Source: Seriola aureovittata (lineage: Eukaryota; Chordata; Actinopteri; Carangiformes; Carangidae). Taken from it: 64,000 nucleotides of DNA. Below, one piece after another: positions 12,193-38,967 of the stretch. Made by a program: the position numbers and the translations under genes. Each line of letters opens with the position of its first letter. Position 1 is the stretch's first letter. The notes under the pieces were generated by a model. The model made no database searches. It saw only the letters and a program-made list of their open reading frames with translations, and was not told where the DNA came from. The stretch lies in NCBI RefSeq assembly GCF_021018895.1, contig NC_079384.1:2158640-2222639 (forward strand), written 5' to 3'.

Positions 12193-12890
12193 ACCAGAGT
12201 GAGAATTACACAATGACAATGGGGGGGGGGGGCTCAACTTTTCCTCCAGGGTGAAAGTGAAGCCGTCACAGTGCAGACACATGCTTCAGTGAACTCAAGT
12301 GTTTCAGTCGTTACAGCGTGTTGTTCAACTAAAGCTGTCAGATAAATGTAGTGCAGTAGAAAGAAGAATATTTCCCTCTGAAATGTATTAAATGGACTTC
12401 ATTACTTTCCAGCACTGCTAATATAATCACTGAGCCTTCAGCACACATGTATTTTAATATTGTTCAATGACCCAACATGTAAAACCCTTGAATTCCTGAG
12501 TGAAAACAAAGATGGTGTCTGTTATAGAAGTTAATTTTTGATATTAACTTCTATAACAGACACCATCTTTGTTAACAGACTAACTAAAACCACCACAAAC
12601 ATGAAATAATAAACTCTATACTGATGTGAAAACGTGTCTCTAAAACAACTAGCATAGCTAGCTAGAACCTAGCTAACAATAGCTAGCTAAACTGTAAGGC
12701 TAAAGTTATATACTAGCTAACAACAGCTAGCTAAACAGTAATTTAAGGCTAAAGAAGCTAGCTAACATTAGCATTCACCCGTACATACTTGACACAATCT
12801 AATTCAGAAACTCTGAGAGTAAAAAAGTGAAGTTTATTAAACAAGCTAGATAGTTAGCTACTGCTGCTTACATTCACCTACAGTGTCTTT
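12193..12890. mobile_element. Dispersed repeat, copy A (hAT-MITE-like part)
   Basis: Shares long collinear stretches with 53676-54397: AATATAATCACTGAGCCTTC, TGAAATAATAAACTCTATAC, TGACACAATCTAATTCAGAA and CAAGCTAGATAGTTAGCTAC. Its left part resembles the teleost non-autonomous repeat with 'aaatgtagtg-agtagaaag' and a TTCCA-CACTG end. It includes TAGC-rich blocks and carries a 31-bp perfect hairpin absent from copy B. There is no coding capacity. Confidence 0.7.
12505..12573. repeat. Perfect 31-bp inverted repeat (hairpin)
   Basis: The arm at 12505-12535, starting AACAAAGATGG, is the exact reverse complement of the arm at 12543-12573. The spacer is the 7 bases TTTTGAT. Confidence 0.97.
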
Positions 12891-15800
12891 GAAAGGGAGT
12901 TTTTAAAGTTAAATTAGTTGAAGTAACATGCTCACCACACAATCTAAAAGGGTGAACATTAACAATTAACCTTTTTTTCTTTTCTGAACAAACATTATGT
13001 TCTCGGGTTTTAATCACTGTTTACATCCAGAACTTGAGATTAGTTTGTGTCTATTTTGATTTGGTTCAACAAAGTTTCTTTAACAGCTTCCCTGCTGTAA
13101 CTGTGAACTCTTTATTATTATTATCTTCTTCTGTTTTGTTGTCTGATAAATGCCTTTGTGTTGCGTTCTTGTTTGACAGATGGTATTTCAGTAGAAAGCG
13201 GTATAAAAATACATTGAAGGAAGTTGTAGGAGTAGCAGACAGCGCCAATATCAGTATCAGTGTTTGTTTTACTGAAACGGCCTTTCCTCTTGGCTCCAGC
13301 AGACCACACATCAGGCGCTGAAGGTTATTCTAAAATCACTACTGCTGCAACTTATTACTCCTTTATAACTGGACTCAGACAGATACCGATAAGGACTCGT
13401 CCTGTACTTGTGACTCAGATCTGGGATTCAAGACAGAGAACAGTTCCTGTGTACAGACCACATTGGGCAATCTGAACATACTGGGTCAGGCTCCTAGCAA
13501 CCACATCTGGCTTGATACAATGGGCAACTTCAGTGCAGCAGGAACACCTCTTCCCTCCTCTCTGGCTTCCTTGGCCGACTCTTCAGCAGTGGTGCCAGTC
13601 CAAACAGCTTTCACATGTTGGGGGGGGGGGGGGGGGAGCCGGAGGGTGTGGCCCACCCACTGTATCATTCCTCTAATTTGTCCATGGGTTACCAGAGTGC
13701 AACTTTCCCTCCTCGGCTGGAGCTTTCAGTTAACAGGTGCTGACCCCCAGCAGTTAACGTACACCCCCACCCCCATACCCCTGCTACCCACCTGGTTCAG
13801 CTGTTTACTGCACCAACAAGAAAAACACGGACCAGACTGAAACTGTCCTCCTTCCTGTCTGAAGACGTTTTAGGATTATTCTGAACTGACAGTAAACATT
13901 TCAAATGTGCAGTATGAAGGAAAATATCACTTCTGTGGCGGGAACTTCGGTCTTGAGTCGTAGCATTTATTTACTGACAGCCATACTCTCACAGCTACAC
14001 TGCTAACTAATTAGCTAACTCTCTGCTCCGATTGCCAGCCTCACCGCTGTCTCTCTCTCTCCCTCTCTCTCTCCATATTGATCTATGATCTATTCCTGAA
14101 AGGAGCTGCTCTCTTCCTGTAACAATATTCTGTCTCAAACTTCTCAAACTTACTGCAGACCTCACACAGAGATGATAAATCAGTGTAATTTGCTTGTTTC
14201 CTTGCTACTGCTATATATATTATTTTTTGAACATTTTCAGCACATTTTACCAATAACGTGACAATACTGATAACTGATCATTTTGGTCAATATAATCATG
14301 ATACTAAATTTCTACACCGTTTACACCAGACAGCTGGAGCAGACTCATTCATCTCTATCAGTCTTAACAAACATGTAGAGGATGAGCGAAGAACAGAAGC
14401 CGTGATGAACTGAACTCGTCATCAGAGACAGAGCCGCTCACTCGGTCTGTTTTTCTCTTCACCAATTTACATGACAAAAACAGCTTTTTGGATCAGTGGC
14501 TTCATTCACTGTTTATAAAGGCGTCTGCACAGTGACACATCTCAGTGAGCAGTGAGACAGGTCTGAGTGTTGAGTATGAAAACACTAAAACACAGTTTAA
14601 ATCTATTTACAGCTGCAATCAGGGAGATGTCATAAAGATTAACTGTTAACCAGTTACCAGGCAACTCAACGCATCATAAGCCGACATGCTGCGGCAGCTG
14701 CAGGAAGGAGAATCTGTTCATGTTGTTGCGTAAACAGCTGAGAGTGAAATGTGACGTCGGAGGATGGAGAGTTTGATCAGGGGGAAGTTGTGACCTGTTC
14801 AGTACAAGGTGTTCACCAGGTGTGACTCACCTGAACGCTGCACGCTCACACACAAACACACCTGCAGAGACATGGATCCGATCAGTGGTGAAATAGACTC
14901 TGAATCAAACCTGATGAATCAGATTTCACAGTAAAATTCAGATTTCTACTGTGAAGGAGAAGTGATCGATACGGTTTCAATTACAGTTACATTTAACAAT
15001 TCATCAGTCCAGTATGATGAAGGACAGTCTGTCAGTCAGGCTGCAGGAGTTCTGGTTCTGCACTGAGTGGAACCGGAGTGAGATCAGAACATGCAGAAAC
15101 ATGTTATGATAAAGCAGGAAGTGGACCTTTGATAACGTTGATGATGTCGTGGCTCGTGGCCAAACTTGGGTGCGATTCACCTGGATGACTAAGATCCACA
15201 ATCTGTCCTGAAGCCTGTGTGGACTCTGCAGGGACCGGCAGCACACCCAGACCTCGACGTGAGTTTCGTCACTTTACAACCTTTTCATCTTCTACAGAAA
15301 CAAAAGTTAAACATTAATAAAATCGAGTGAAAAGGTGTGAACACAACTCCCCGTGCACTGGCAATATAAATGGTCAGGTGCTGGTTGGTCACAGGAACTG
15401 AAATGAAAATCAAACTTAACCACCGCACACTGAGAAGACTTCACTGAGACTTTTATTTATTGATTGAATGATTGATTGATTTATCTCCCCTGTGAACTCC
15501 TGTAATTATACAGAATGAACCTGATTAATAAAATTGGAATAATCATGTGAGTTTGTACCTGTTTGATCCACAGCAGGTGGAAACTGCCCCCCAGTCTGAC
15601 ACGATTATCACTGGGTCTGCAGGTTCGGGTTCAGACAACAGAATACAAAGAAGTCATCTGTGCATGTTCTCAGTGTTAACGACTGTCCCCTCCCTCTGCA
15701 GCAGGAAACAGATGGAGGCTCTTCATCCGTCATAAGTTCACAGGGCAGTGAGAAACTTCTCACACTGTCAGCTTCAACCTGCTGATGCTCAAACTCCACC

Positions 15801-16010
15801 TGGAACACGCACACTCCCTGAGAGAAGACACAGAAGAGTGGTGTGTGTGTGTGTGTGTGTGTGTGTGTCAGTAACAGATCACTGCCACAGCCACATGTAG
15901 AAAACATGTTTGATCTTCATGTGAAAAGCAAAACATCAACCTGTTTCTGATTCAGAGAAACGAGGTCAAAAACACACATTAATCCATCTGAAAAGGCAAC
16001 ATCTGATCCA

Positions 16011-16016
16011 TTTATT
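16011..16016 (-). terminator. sap30bp: Candidate poly(A) signal of sap30bp
   Basis: TTTATT on the plus strand gives AATAAA in the sap30bp sense, about 510 bases after the stop codon. No closer canonical signal was noticed. Confidence 0.4.
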
Positions 16017-16300
16017 CACCATCATCAACACATATGTACAAGTGTAAAAAAATCTGAATCTGAAGGAAAAAAAAAACATCTGAAGAACGACACGTTGAGC
16101 TACAACACAGAGCTGAAAACGCGGAGACATGAAAACACTGAACTACGAGTGTGATATAAAAATAAACTTTGTTCAGATGTTTCTACCAGAACTGAGTCAG
16201 AGTCGTTTTCTTACTGAACCAGGTCACATTCATGTTAAACTAATAAACAGGAAGATGAAAAACAGCAGCCATCACACTGTCCCAGAGACAGAAGGCAGGA

Positions 16301-16387
16301 GGTCTGAGTCTGGTCCAGGTGGAGCAGGGGGTCTGAGTCTGGTCCAGGTGGAGCAGGAGGTCTGAGTCTGGTCCAGGTGGAGCAGGA
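16301..16387. repeat. Three copies of a 29-bp repeat in the sap30bp 3'UTR
   Basis: Units start GGTCTGAGTCTGGTCCAGG at 16301, 16330 and 16359. They lie within about 220 bases downstream of the sap30bp stop codon, so probably in the 3'UTR. Confidence 0.93.
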
Positions 16388-16523
16388 AGTGTCTGTAGAG
16401 TCCTCAGGTCGTTTGTCCTCACGCTGCGTCTCGTCACGTGTATACTGAGTGAAAGAGAACACAGGTGTTCCAGGTGTTTACGTCAGTCTCTGTTGGGGAT
16501 CAGTAGCTCCGCCCCCTGCTCCA

Positions 16524-31790
<15,267 letters not shown>

Positions 31791-31791
<1 letters not shown>

Positions 31792-31870
31792 CGCTGTACT
31801 GTACCCGTCGCGGAAACGTTAGGTCGCAGAGTGATGACGTTGGTGAAACGGTGCTGCGCGAGCACCACAT
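31791..31870 (-). promoter_or_regulatory. sap30bp: sap30bp 5' UTR / promoter region
   Basis: GC-rich unique sequence directly upstream of the ATG, with CGCGGAAACG, a TGATGACG CRE-like site (in plus-strand reading) and GCGCGAGC. The transcription start was not determined. Confidence 0.35.
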
Positions 31871-33781
31871 AGACGCTAGTACAGAGACAGTAGAGAAACT
31901 GTATAGAGGATCTTTGGTATTAAGTCCGCTAGCATCCGGCTAGCATAGCATTCGTGAACGCGCAGGGGCAGTTCCAGAATAAAGTTATTTTTTATTGCCC
32001 GGAGGCCTGATGGAGAACTATAGTAGGTCATACAAACCCGGAAGTAATGTATAGATCAGAATATATGTATGACGCCAGGAGAGAAATCCTTAAGGATCGA
32101 TTAGGAGCCATTTTAGCTCCAGTATTCTGGTCCTACAACTCATCCATGTCTGGATCTGGGGCTGGTCATGAATGTTGCATACACCACAGACATATACTAT
32201 GGCATAGACTGTTAAAGTCTAAAATCACACTAGATTTTCCACAATAAATTGTAACCATGCAACAATATTTAGTATAAACTGTCTTTTGGACATTTTTAAT
32301 GAGAAATGGATCCTGTATGTGACATAACTACAACTTACCAGATAAAGTTATTACTCGGCCTTGACAAATAATTTCTTACGTTTTTATATTTTAAAAGCAT
32401 ATTCATGTCATGTCTTCTTTAAAAAAAAGTGCTGTGCTACAGCTATTAATAATGTTCTGTGTTATTACTTAAACTTCTGTCTATTGTTCACTGTTTTCCA
32501 CAGTTATATGCGACAGTCAGGATTGGATGGATGTGTTATAAAATCTTATTCCATGGTTGAGCTGAGAGAACATTCAGCTATCACAAGTCGACCCTTCAGT
32601 ACAACACAGTCTCCTCCTACAGTGACATGTTTCTGTGTGTCAGGACTTAATTGTTCCTTTACTTATTTATAGTGGAACATATCAAATTAAATGTGTGTAA
32701 AGTTATAAATAACTGGTCTGATTGTGACTGACTGAATGTGTTTACAGTGAGTTTTCGTTCATATTCTAATTCTTTAAGTCTACCTGGTCGACATGCATTG
32801 TTATTGAGCAGTTCAACACTTTTACAATATTTCCACAACTCTGCAGAATTTCAATATCCACAAATGTATCTGTCACAGAACCCATGTGTTTTCATCAAAC
32901 ACATTAAAGTCCCCGATATTTGATCTGAAAAATGAAAAATAAATCAAAAGGATTTTAAAGAATTATTTAATTTAACTGATAATTGATGCAGTTGAACATT
33001 TAGCACTGAATACTGAACACAACATGGATGATAGGGGAGAACCGGACAGGAGTGGGGGAGGGACATGGGTGTAGATTTGGGTATCGACAGAAGGGACACG
33101 TCTCCACCTTCAGCCTTTTATTCAGGTTTAAAGATCCATAACTTCAACAACAGCGATCTTCATCTTCAGAAATAAACCAGAACCACTTCCTGCCCCTGTT
33201 GAGCAGGAAGTGGTTTTGGAGATTGGCAGATGTTCAGGTAGAAGTGGAGCAAATAACTGTGGTTCAGTGTGAAGCAGGTTTTAACTACATATTCAAACAG
33301 AGCCTTTAATGTTGGAAAAGAGATGCTGGAGTCTGACCTACAGATCAGATCACCTGTCTGATACCAGAACTACATCACTGATCTGTGTTTGTTCATTTAT
33401 TAGACCAATTATTTAAAAAAAAACTGGATCATCACAGATTTTGTGAAATGATGACGATGGATATTTAAAAATCATATCAAGTAGGAATAAAGTTCATAAA
33501 AGGAGATGATCCTGCAGGTCTAATGAAGCAGTGGTGTCACTGTTTGTCGCTGACAGAGCAGAGCAGATCTGAAATGATGATTTCATCAAGGTTTGATCAC
33601 AGTGACGAGACCTCAGAGTTTGTGGTGTCACTCAGTGTCAACAGCAAAGACAGAGCAAACATTCAGATTTAGTTTCAATTTATATTCCCACCACACGTGA
33701 AACATGATCCAAAGGTGAGCATGACAGGTAGGCTACATAAAACACATTCTCCATCTTGTCAACACCCCTTCCTTCACAGGT
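31871..33781. other. Spacer between sap30bp and smim6, no gene seen
   Basis: AT-rich sequence without coding signature. TTTATT at 33395 and near 33118 would read AATAAA in the minus sense and could serve as smim6 poly(A) signals. Confidence 0.5.
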
Positions 33782-34242
33782 CTAGATCACTCCGTCCTGC
33801 TTTGACTTCTTCTTCTTCTGCTGCTTCCTCTGCTTGTCTGTCGGGCCGCAGCAGCATCCGTACAGCAGAGCGAACACCACCAGAGACAGAGTTCCCAGCA
33901 CAAACACTGCTATGACCACCAAACCACCCAGGGCCCATGGCTCCTGATGCAGCCGGTACAGGAACCACTCCACCCAGTCCTCAGGTGACACTGCGGGTTT
34001 CTGCTGCTCAGGTACGCTGCACACACAGAGATAAACAAAGCCAAGTATCAGATGAGGAAGAATCCGGATATTAAACTTTTATAGTTTTATACAACCACAT
34101 TATCTGGGAAAGGTCTCTAGAAGCCATAATACATTTTATTTTATAACATGTTTTATCAGCGTGCTGCATAGAAATCTGCTGATGTTAAAATCTATTGTCT
34201 ATTGACACATTCCTGTTCAGAAACTCACCTCTCCACGGCCAT
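33782..34242 (-). CDS. smim6: Endoregulin-like single-pass micropeptide
   Basis: Two exons, 34242-34229 (MAVES) and 34016-33782 (TAG), AG/GT borders, 249 nt, 82 residues. Seen: an N-terminal hydrophilic part, a WVEWFLYRLHQEPWALGGL stretch, one membrane segment (VVIAVFVLGTLSLVVFALLY), then GCCCGP and a Lys/Gln-rich tail. The pattern PW--GGL-VI--F------FA---G matches mammalian SMIM6 (endoregulin), which is an endoplasmic reticulum micropeptide that binds and inhibits the SERCA calcium pump. The tail is longer and more basic than the human one. The next gene upstream is smim5 on the same strand, as in the human neighbourhood beside SAP30BP, which supports the name. Function is inferred from the family. 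Confidence 0.78.
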
Positions 34243-34853
34243 GTCCCGCTGTGCGATCCTCACGGCTCACTGACTCCCAACAGAGTGAATGTACTGTGGT
34301 GTGAGAACAGATGCTCCAGCTACTGCTCTGATCCACTCACAGCCCTGCAGCTATTTGAATACAGCCCAAACATTACCATTAACTATCAGTTTGTGACCGA
34401 GGAGCCTCCAAACCTGCTCTCCAGACAACAGTCGTTGACTCTGTGTGGCCACTAGTAACAGCGACGGTTCCTGGTTAATGTTTACTTAAAACACAGTGGA
34501 GGCCAGGTGGAGGTCTGATGATAAGGGACTGTGTGTTTACGAGAGTGTTTCACTACAAGTAGATAAATTATTAGACTTATACTGTGAGAGTGAATCTTTA
34601 GATCTGATCATAGAGAAAGAGAAAACATTTCTTACTCTGAAGATTTGAACGTTGAACATTTATTACATTTATTACATTTATTACATTTACATCAGAACAA
34701 CCAAACGTTACCTCTGAACACTGCAGCAGTAAAAAAAGGTGTAACACTTCGCTTTGACAATATAATGAGAATACATTTATAGCTGTTGTACATAAAACAA
34801 TCAACAGCTCAGATTTAACATTAAAAACATTTAGAAAACTCCTCCTCTGTGGA

Positions 34854-34868
34854 CCAGCAGGGGGCGCT
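34854..34868 (+). promoter_or_regulatory. CTCF-like site
   Basis: CCAGCAGGGGGCGCT closely fits the vertebrate CTCF core CCASYAGRKGGCRSY. It lies between smim6 and smim5. Confidence 0.5.
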
Positions 34869-35208
34869 GTGTCTGTGGAAAAGTCCACTAAACATACACA
34901 TGTTGTTCCATGTTGTTTTTCTAATGAATTTCAGCAGGACACTGAACCACTGAACTTCTCTCAGCTTTGTGGGGGGTTTGTTGTTAAAGAGCTGACACAC
35001 AGAGTTTCATTGTCCTGGTCTGTTATGAGTCTTGATGATGGATCCTCGTCTCATGGCTCCTCCCCCTATGACTGTACACATCATGGACACACGCCTCCAG
35101 TTTCCTCCTCTGTCCCTTTGTGTGACTGAGTGAAGGCCTTGTGTGATGTGGATGATGACATGAAGGATGAGATTTACTGGAAGGTTGGACTCTGATCCGC
35201 TCTCCTCC

Positions 35209-35610
35209 TCAGACCGGCTGCAGAGGCTGGACTCTGGAGGCCTGGTACTTTGTCTTTGGACAGCAGCAGCAGTGGACACAGGACAGAATGACCAAGAAGA
35301 AAAACGTGGCTGAAAGAGGGACAGGAGACACAGGGGGAGGGGTTAGTGTGTGCTGGTTTTCACGACTGAACCTTGACTGATTCAGTTTACTGTCACCAAC
35401 CTCCTTTTGTTTCCAGCAGCATCACCAATTATGCATGATAAACCTCCTGCACATTACCAACCCTACCAACCAAATCACACGCATCCAAGTTCATTTACCT
35501 GATCTCCTTTTGATAATGAGCCTCCCCTGAAACTGTTTGGAGACCCCCCCCCCCGCCTCCCACTTTGAAAACCTCTGATATACACAGTATAAAGTCATTA
35601 TAGACCTACC

Positions 35611-35643
<33 letters not shown>

Positions 35644-35948
35644 ATAGCAGGTGAATCTGAACAGTTAACTGAATAAATAAAACATGAAGGAAATCCAAAC
35701 AGGCCCGTTAAAGACACTGCAGACCTTCTTTTTAAGGTGGTTAAACTTTTTGTGGGGGGCTGTGGGGGTGGTGTGGGGGTGTTGACTGTGAGTGTTCATC
35801 TGTGTTTCAGACTGAAGAGATGAAACTCACCAACAAACAGAATGAGCACAAAGAAGGCTCCCAGCTCCAGAGGACTGGCCTGTGGCAGACCCTGTAGTTT
35901 AGTCCACAGCTTGTCCAGAACAGACAGAAGCTCCTCCCTCACGTCCAT
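35209..35948 (-). CDS. smim5: Small integral membrane protein 5-like micropeptide
   Basis: Two exons, 35948-35831 (ATG) and 35309-35209 (TGA), AG/GT borders, 219 nt, 72 residues, close to the roughly 77 of human SMIM5. Order seen: amphipathic N-terminus MDVREELLSVLDKLWTKLQG, LPQASPLELGAF, a membrane segment VLILFVATFFFLVIL, then CVHCCCCP and a short polar tail. The LPQA-P-E motif before the membrane segment and the Cys cluster after it match SMIM5. The molecular role is not known to me. It lies in tandem with smim6 on the same strand. Confidence 0.8.
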
Positions 35949-36240
35949 GATCACAGGTACAGGTTCAGATCACACCGATGACCTCACAGCTACACCTGAA
36001 AACACATAAAAAGAACATCCTGGGTGAAGGAAAGGTTCACTGTCTCATGTTGAAGCTGCTCTGGATGTAGAATCTACAGCTCCACCCTCCACTCCTACAA
36101 TTTTATACTTCCACCCTGCAATTACCCCTCAACCCTGCTCCACTGCTGCAAGTAGTAATTTCATATACACCCAGAATCCCTAAATACTGAGCACTCACTC
36201 ATTACATATCAGCCCCCCTAACTAGTCCACCGATTACCTC

Positions 36241-36296
<56 letters not shown>
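36241..36296. repeat. GT microsatellite
   Basis: (GT)n upstream of smim5. Confidence 0.92.
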
Positions 36297-37885
36297 AGGA
36301 GGTTCAGTTTAATTATAAACAAGGGAAACTATTTCAGGCCTGGCCTCTCACATTGAGCCTGTCATCATCACTGTAACAGCTGAGTGTGGGTGACTCCCAC
36401 AGCACACACACCCGGACACTGAGGACAGTCTGTCACCAGACACTCACACTATGAATGGATTAAAAGTGTGTTAATGAGAAACACAGGAAGTCATCTGATT
36501 AATATGAGCTCAGTGTTTCATGTATAAACAGTCTGAAAGAGAAGAGTGTTTAAGATCTCCTGTTTCTTTTATGATTACTTTTTATTTGACATCTTAAAGT
36601 AAAAAAAGCGCAAAGGTCTGTAGAATAATGGCCGCACTAACACTGTACTCTTCAATACAACACTGCCCGACACACACAGGAACAGTACAGGACAAAAGAC
36701 AGTAGATGATAAAATGTATAAATGATCATAATAACAGAAACCAGTGGGAATAATAACATGTGAGAGAATCAATTAAATTAAAAATTAAGATAAATAAATA
36801 GATTTTCAACTGTAGTTTAAAATGTTCACACAGCTTGAATGTCTTACAGCTCTGGCAGGATATTCCATAGTTCTGGAGCACAGTTTAAAAAAAAAAAAAG
36901 CTGTGCTGCCTATTTTCTGGTGACTGTAATTTAGCGTATTTATAAACTCAGCAGTAGAAGATCTAAGAGACTGTGTAGAGTGTAGTTAAAACAAGGTTTC
37001 ATGCTCTGTCTTCCTTTTAGTTAAAAGTCCAGCAGCACAGTTCAGAATAAACTGAAATGTTTCAAATGACTTCAGACCAGTGAAAAAAACTTAAACAATT
37101 ATCTCATCTATTTGAAATGAAAGCGCTAATAAGTTTGATAATATTTCCTAAGTGACAAAAAGATGTTTTGTCACCCTCTATAAGAGTGAAGTAAAATGTG
37201 ACATGTTCCTTCTGGTTTAACTTCAAGGTCCAGATGTTCACTAGAGAGTGGATCTACAACAGAACCAGTTATAAACAGAACCAGAGGTTCACTGTATCTG
37301 TTTTGAGGAGTCTGTTCATCTCCTATTAATATCAATAAATCAGTCAAATCAATCAATATAATCAAATAATGAATTAAGATTGAATAATAATAATAACACA
37401 GATAGGTAGATTTAAATATGTGACTCCAAGGTATCTTAAACAAACCAGGTGATGTGAACTCCACTAGTCACAAGTGAGATGACAGTTACTGCTGCTATGC
37501 TAGCTAGTTAGCTAGTTAGCTCGGCAGGAGTTTAGGAGCTCATGATTTTAACTAGCTGCTGGCTCATTAAGTTACAGACAATGACAGACTAACTCACCAA
37601 GATGTCGGCTCACCTACACGGATATCTGACAATTACAAATAACAGTTAAACCGCTAACAACTAACGGGGAAAAAAATAAGTTTTAGCTAAAAGCTAGCCT
37701 CGACTGTCTCCCCAGCTAAGCTAATTTTCACTTCATATAACAGTCTATGTTCTGTCAACTCGCCAACAAAACATCACATGTATTACAATTAAAAATACCA
37801 TCTTTTACTTAATTAACTACTTGTTTGTATCTCACCGTCTAACATATCATATAAAGTTACTGTAACTCAGAGGTCCTGCCGCTCG

Positions 37886-37902
37886 ACGTTGCCTAGCAAC
37901 GT
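37886..37902. promoter_or_regulatory. RFX X-box-like palindrome
   Basis: GTTGCCTAGCAAC inside ACGTTGC-CTA-GCAACGT. It matches the RFX-family X-box, GYNRCC plus 1-3 bases plus RRNAAC. It is about 1.9 kb upstream of the smim5 start codon and may mark its promoter. Confidence 0.4.
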
Positions 37903-38224
37903 CTCGTTATTAAACAACATACGTTCACGAGGTTCCTTAGGAAATTCACCCAACTATAAAACTTATAAATCTAAAAGAAAATTATTTATCATCTTTATAC
38001 AGAACTACCTTCAAGAACCTGTCTCACTGTTACTTCCCTTAACTACAGTCTAATTATAAAACATATAAATATAAAAAATGGAGAGTTATTTATAATTTTT
38101 ATACCTTCAAGGTCCTGCCTCATTGTTACTGCCCCTAACTGCCTTAACTACAGTTTAATACCAACGAATTCTTCTTCTTCTTCTTCTTCTTTGTGGCTGC
38201 TGTTTTCTTGCTATGGACCCCACC

Positions 38225-38697
38225 CCCCACCCCCATACTGTACTATACTATACTTTACTATACTATACTACACTATACTACACTATACTATACTATACTA
38301 TACTATACTATACTACACTATACTACACTATACTATACTATACTATACTATACTACAATATACTATACAATACTATACTATACTATACTACACTATACTA
38401 CACTATACTATACTATACTATACTTTACTATACTATACTACACTATACTACACTATACTATACTATACTATACTATACTATACTATACTACAATATACTA
38501 TACAATACTGTACTATACTATACTATACTACACTATACTATACTATACTATACTATACTACAATATACTATACAATACTGTACTATAGTATACTATGTTA
38601 AACTATACTATACTATACTACGATATACTAGGCCTATACTATGTTATGCTATACTACTATACTATACTATACTATACTATACTATACTATACTATAC
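38225..38697. repeat. TACTA pentanucleotide array
   Basis: About 470 bases of (TACTA)n with interspersed TACAC and TACAA variants that themselves recur in order, giving a higher-order pattern. It is open in all three forward frames only because of composition. Confidence 0.97.
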
Positions 38698-38857
38698 CTA
38701 TCTCAGTATGTCAGTAATCAGTCAGTAACCAGTTAGTAAATGCAGATTCATATGATACAGTAAGTGCAACTGCCACATTCAGAACATGTCAACAGTTTAA
38801 GTGACAGAGAAAAAAAAAAAAATCCTGAAAAATACCTGAATGGTTAAATAATTATCA

Positions 38858-38967
38858 AAACAAAACAAAACAAAACAAAACAAAACAAAACAAAACAAAA
38901 CAAAACAAAACAAAACAAAACAAAACAAAACAAAACAAAACAAAACAAAACAAAACAAAACAAAACA
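38858..38967. repeat. AAAAC pentanucleotide array
   Basis: About 22 nearly perfect units of CAAAA. Confidence 0.97.

Larger units (their letters stand above)
9177..15990. other. Region between itgb4 and sap30bp, no gene recognised
   Basis: No exon with plausible coding content was recognised. It holds simple repeats (CA at 9730-9788 and 11476-11552, GT at 10218-10260, G27 at 10510-10536, GT at 15840-15868), a dispersed repeat copy at 12193-12890 and G-runs at 12222 and 13620. The itgb4 promoter and 5'UTR exon should lie in its left part, but I cannot fix them. Confidence 0.6.

Noticed and set aside
38191..38728. Three overlapping Tyr/Ile/Leu-rich open frames
   Set aside because: They are translations of the TACTA array in three frames.
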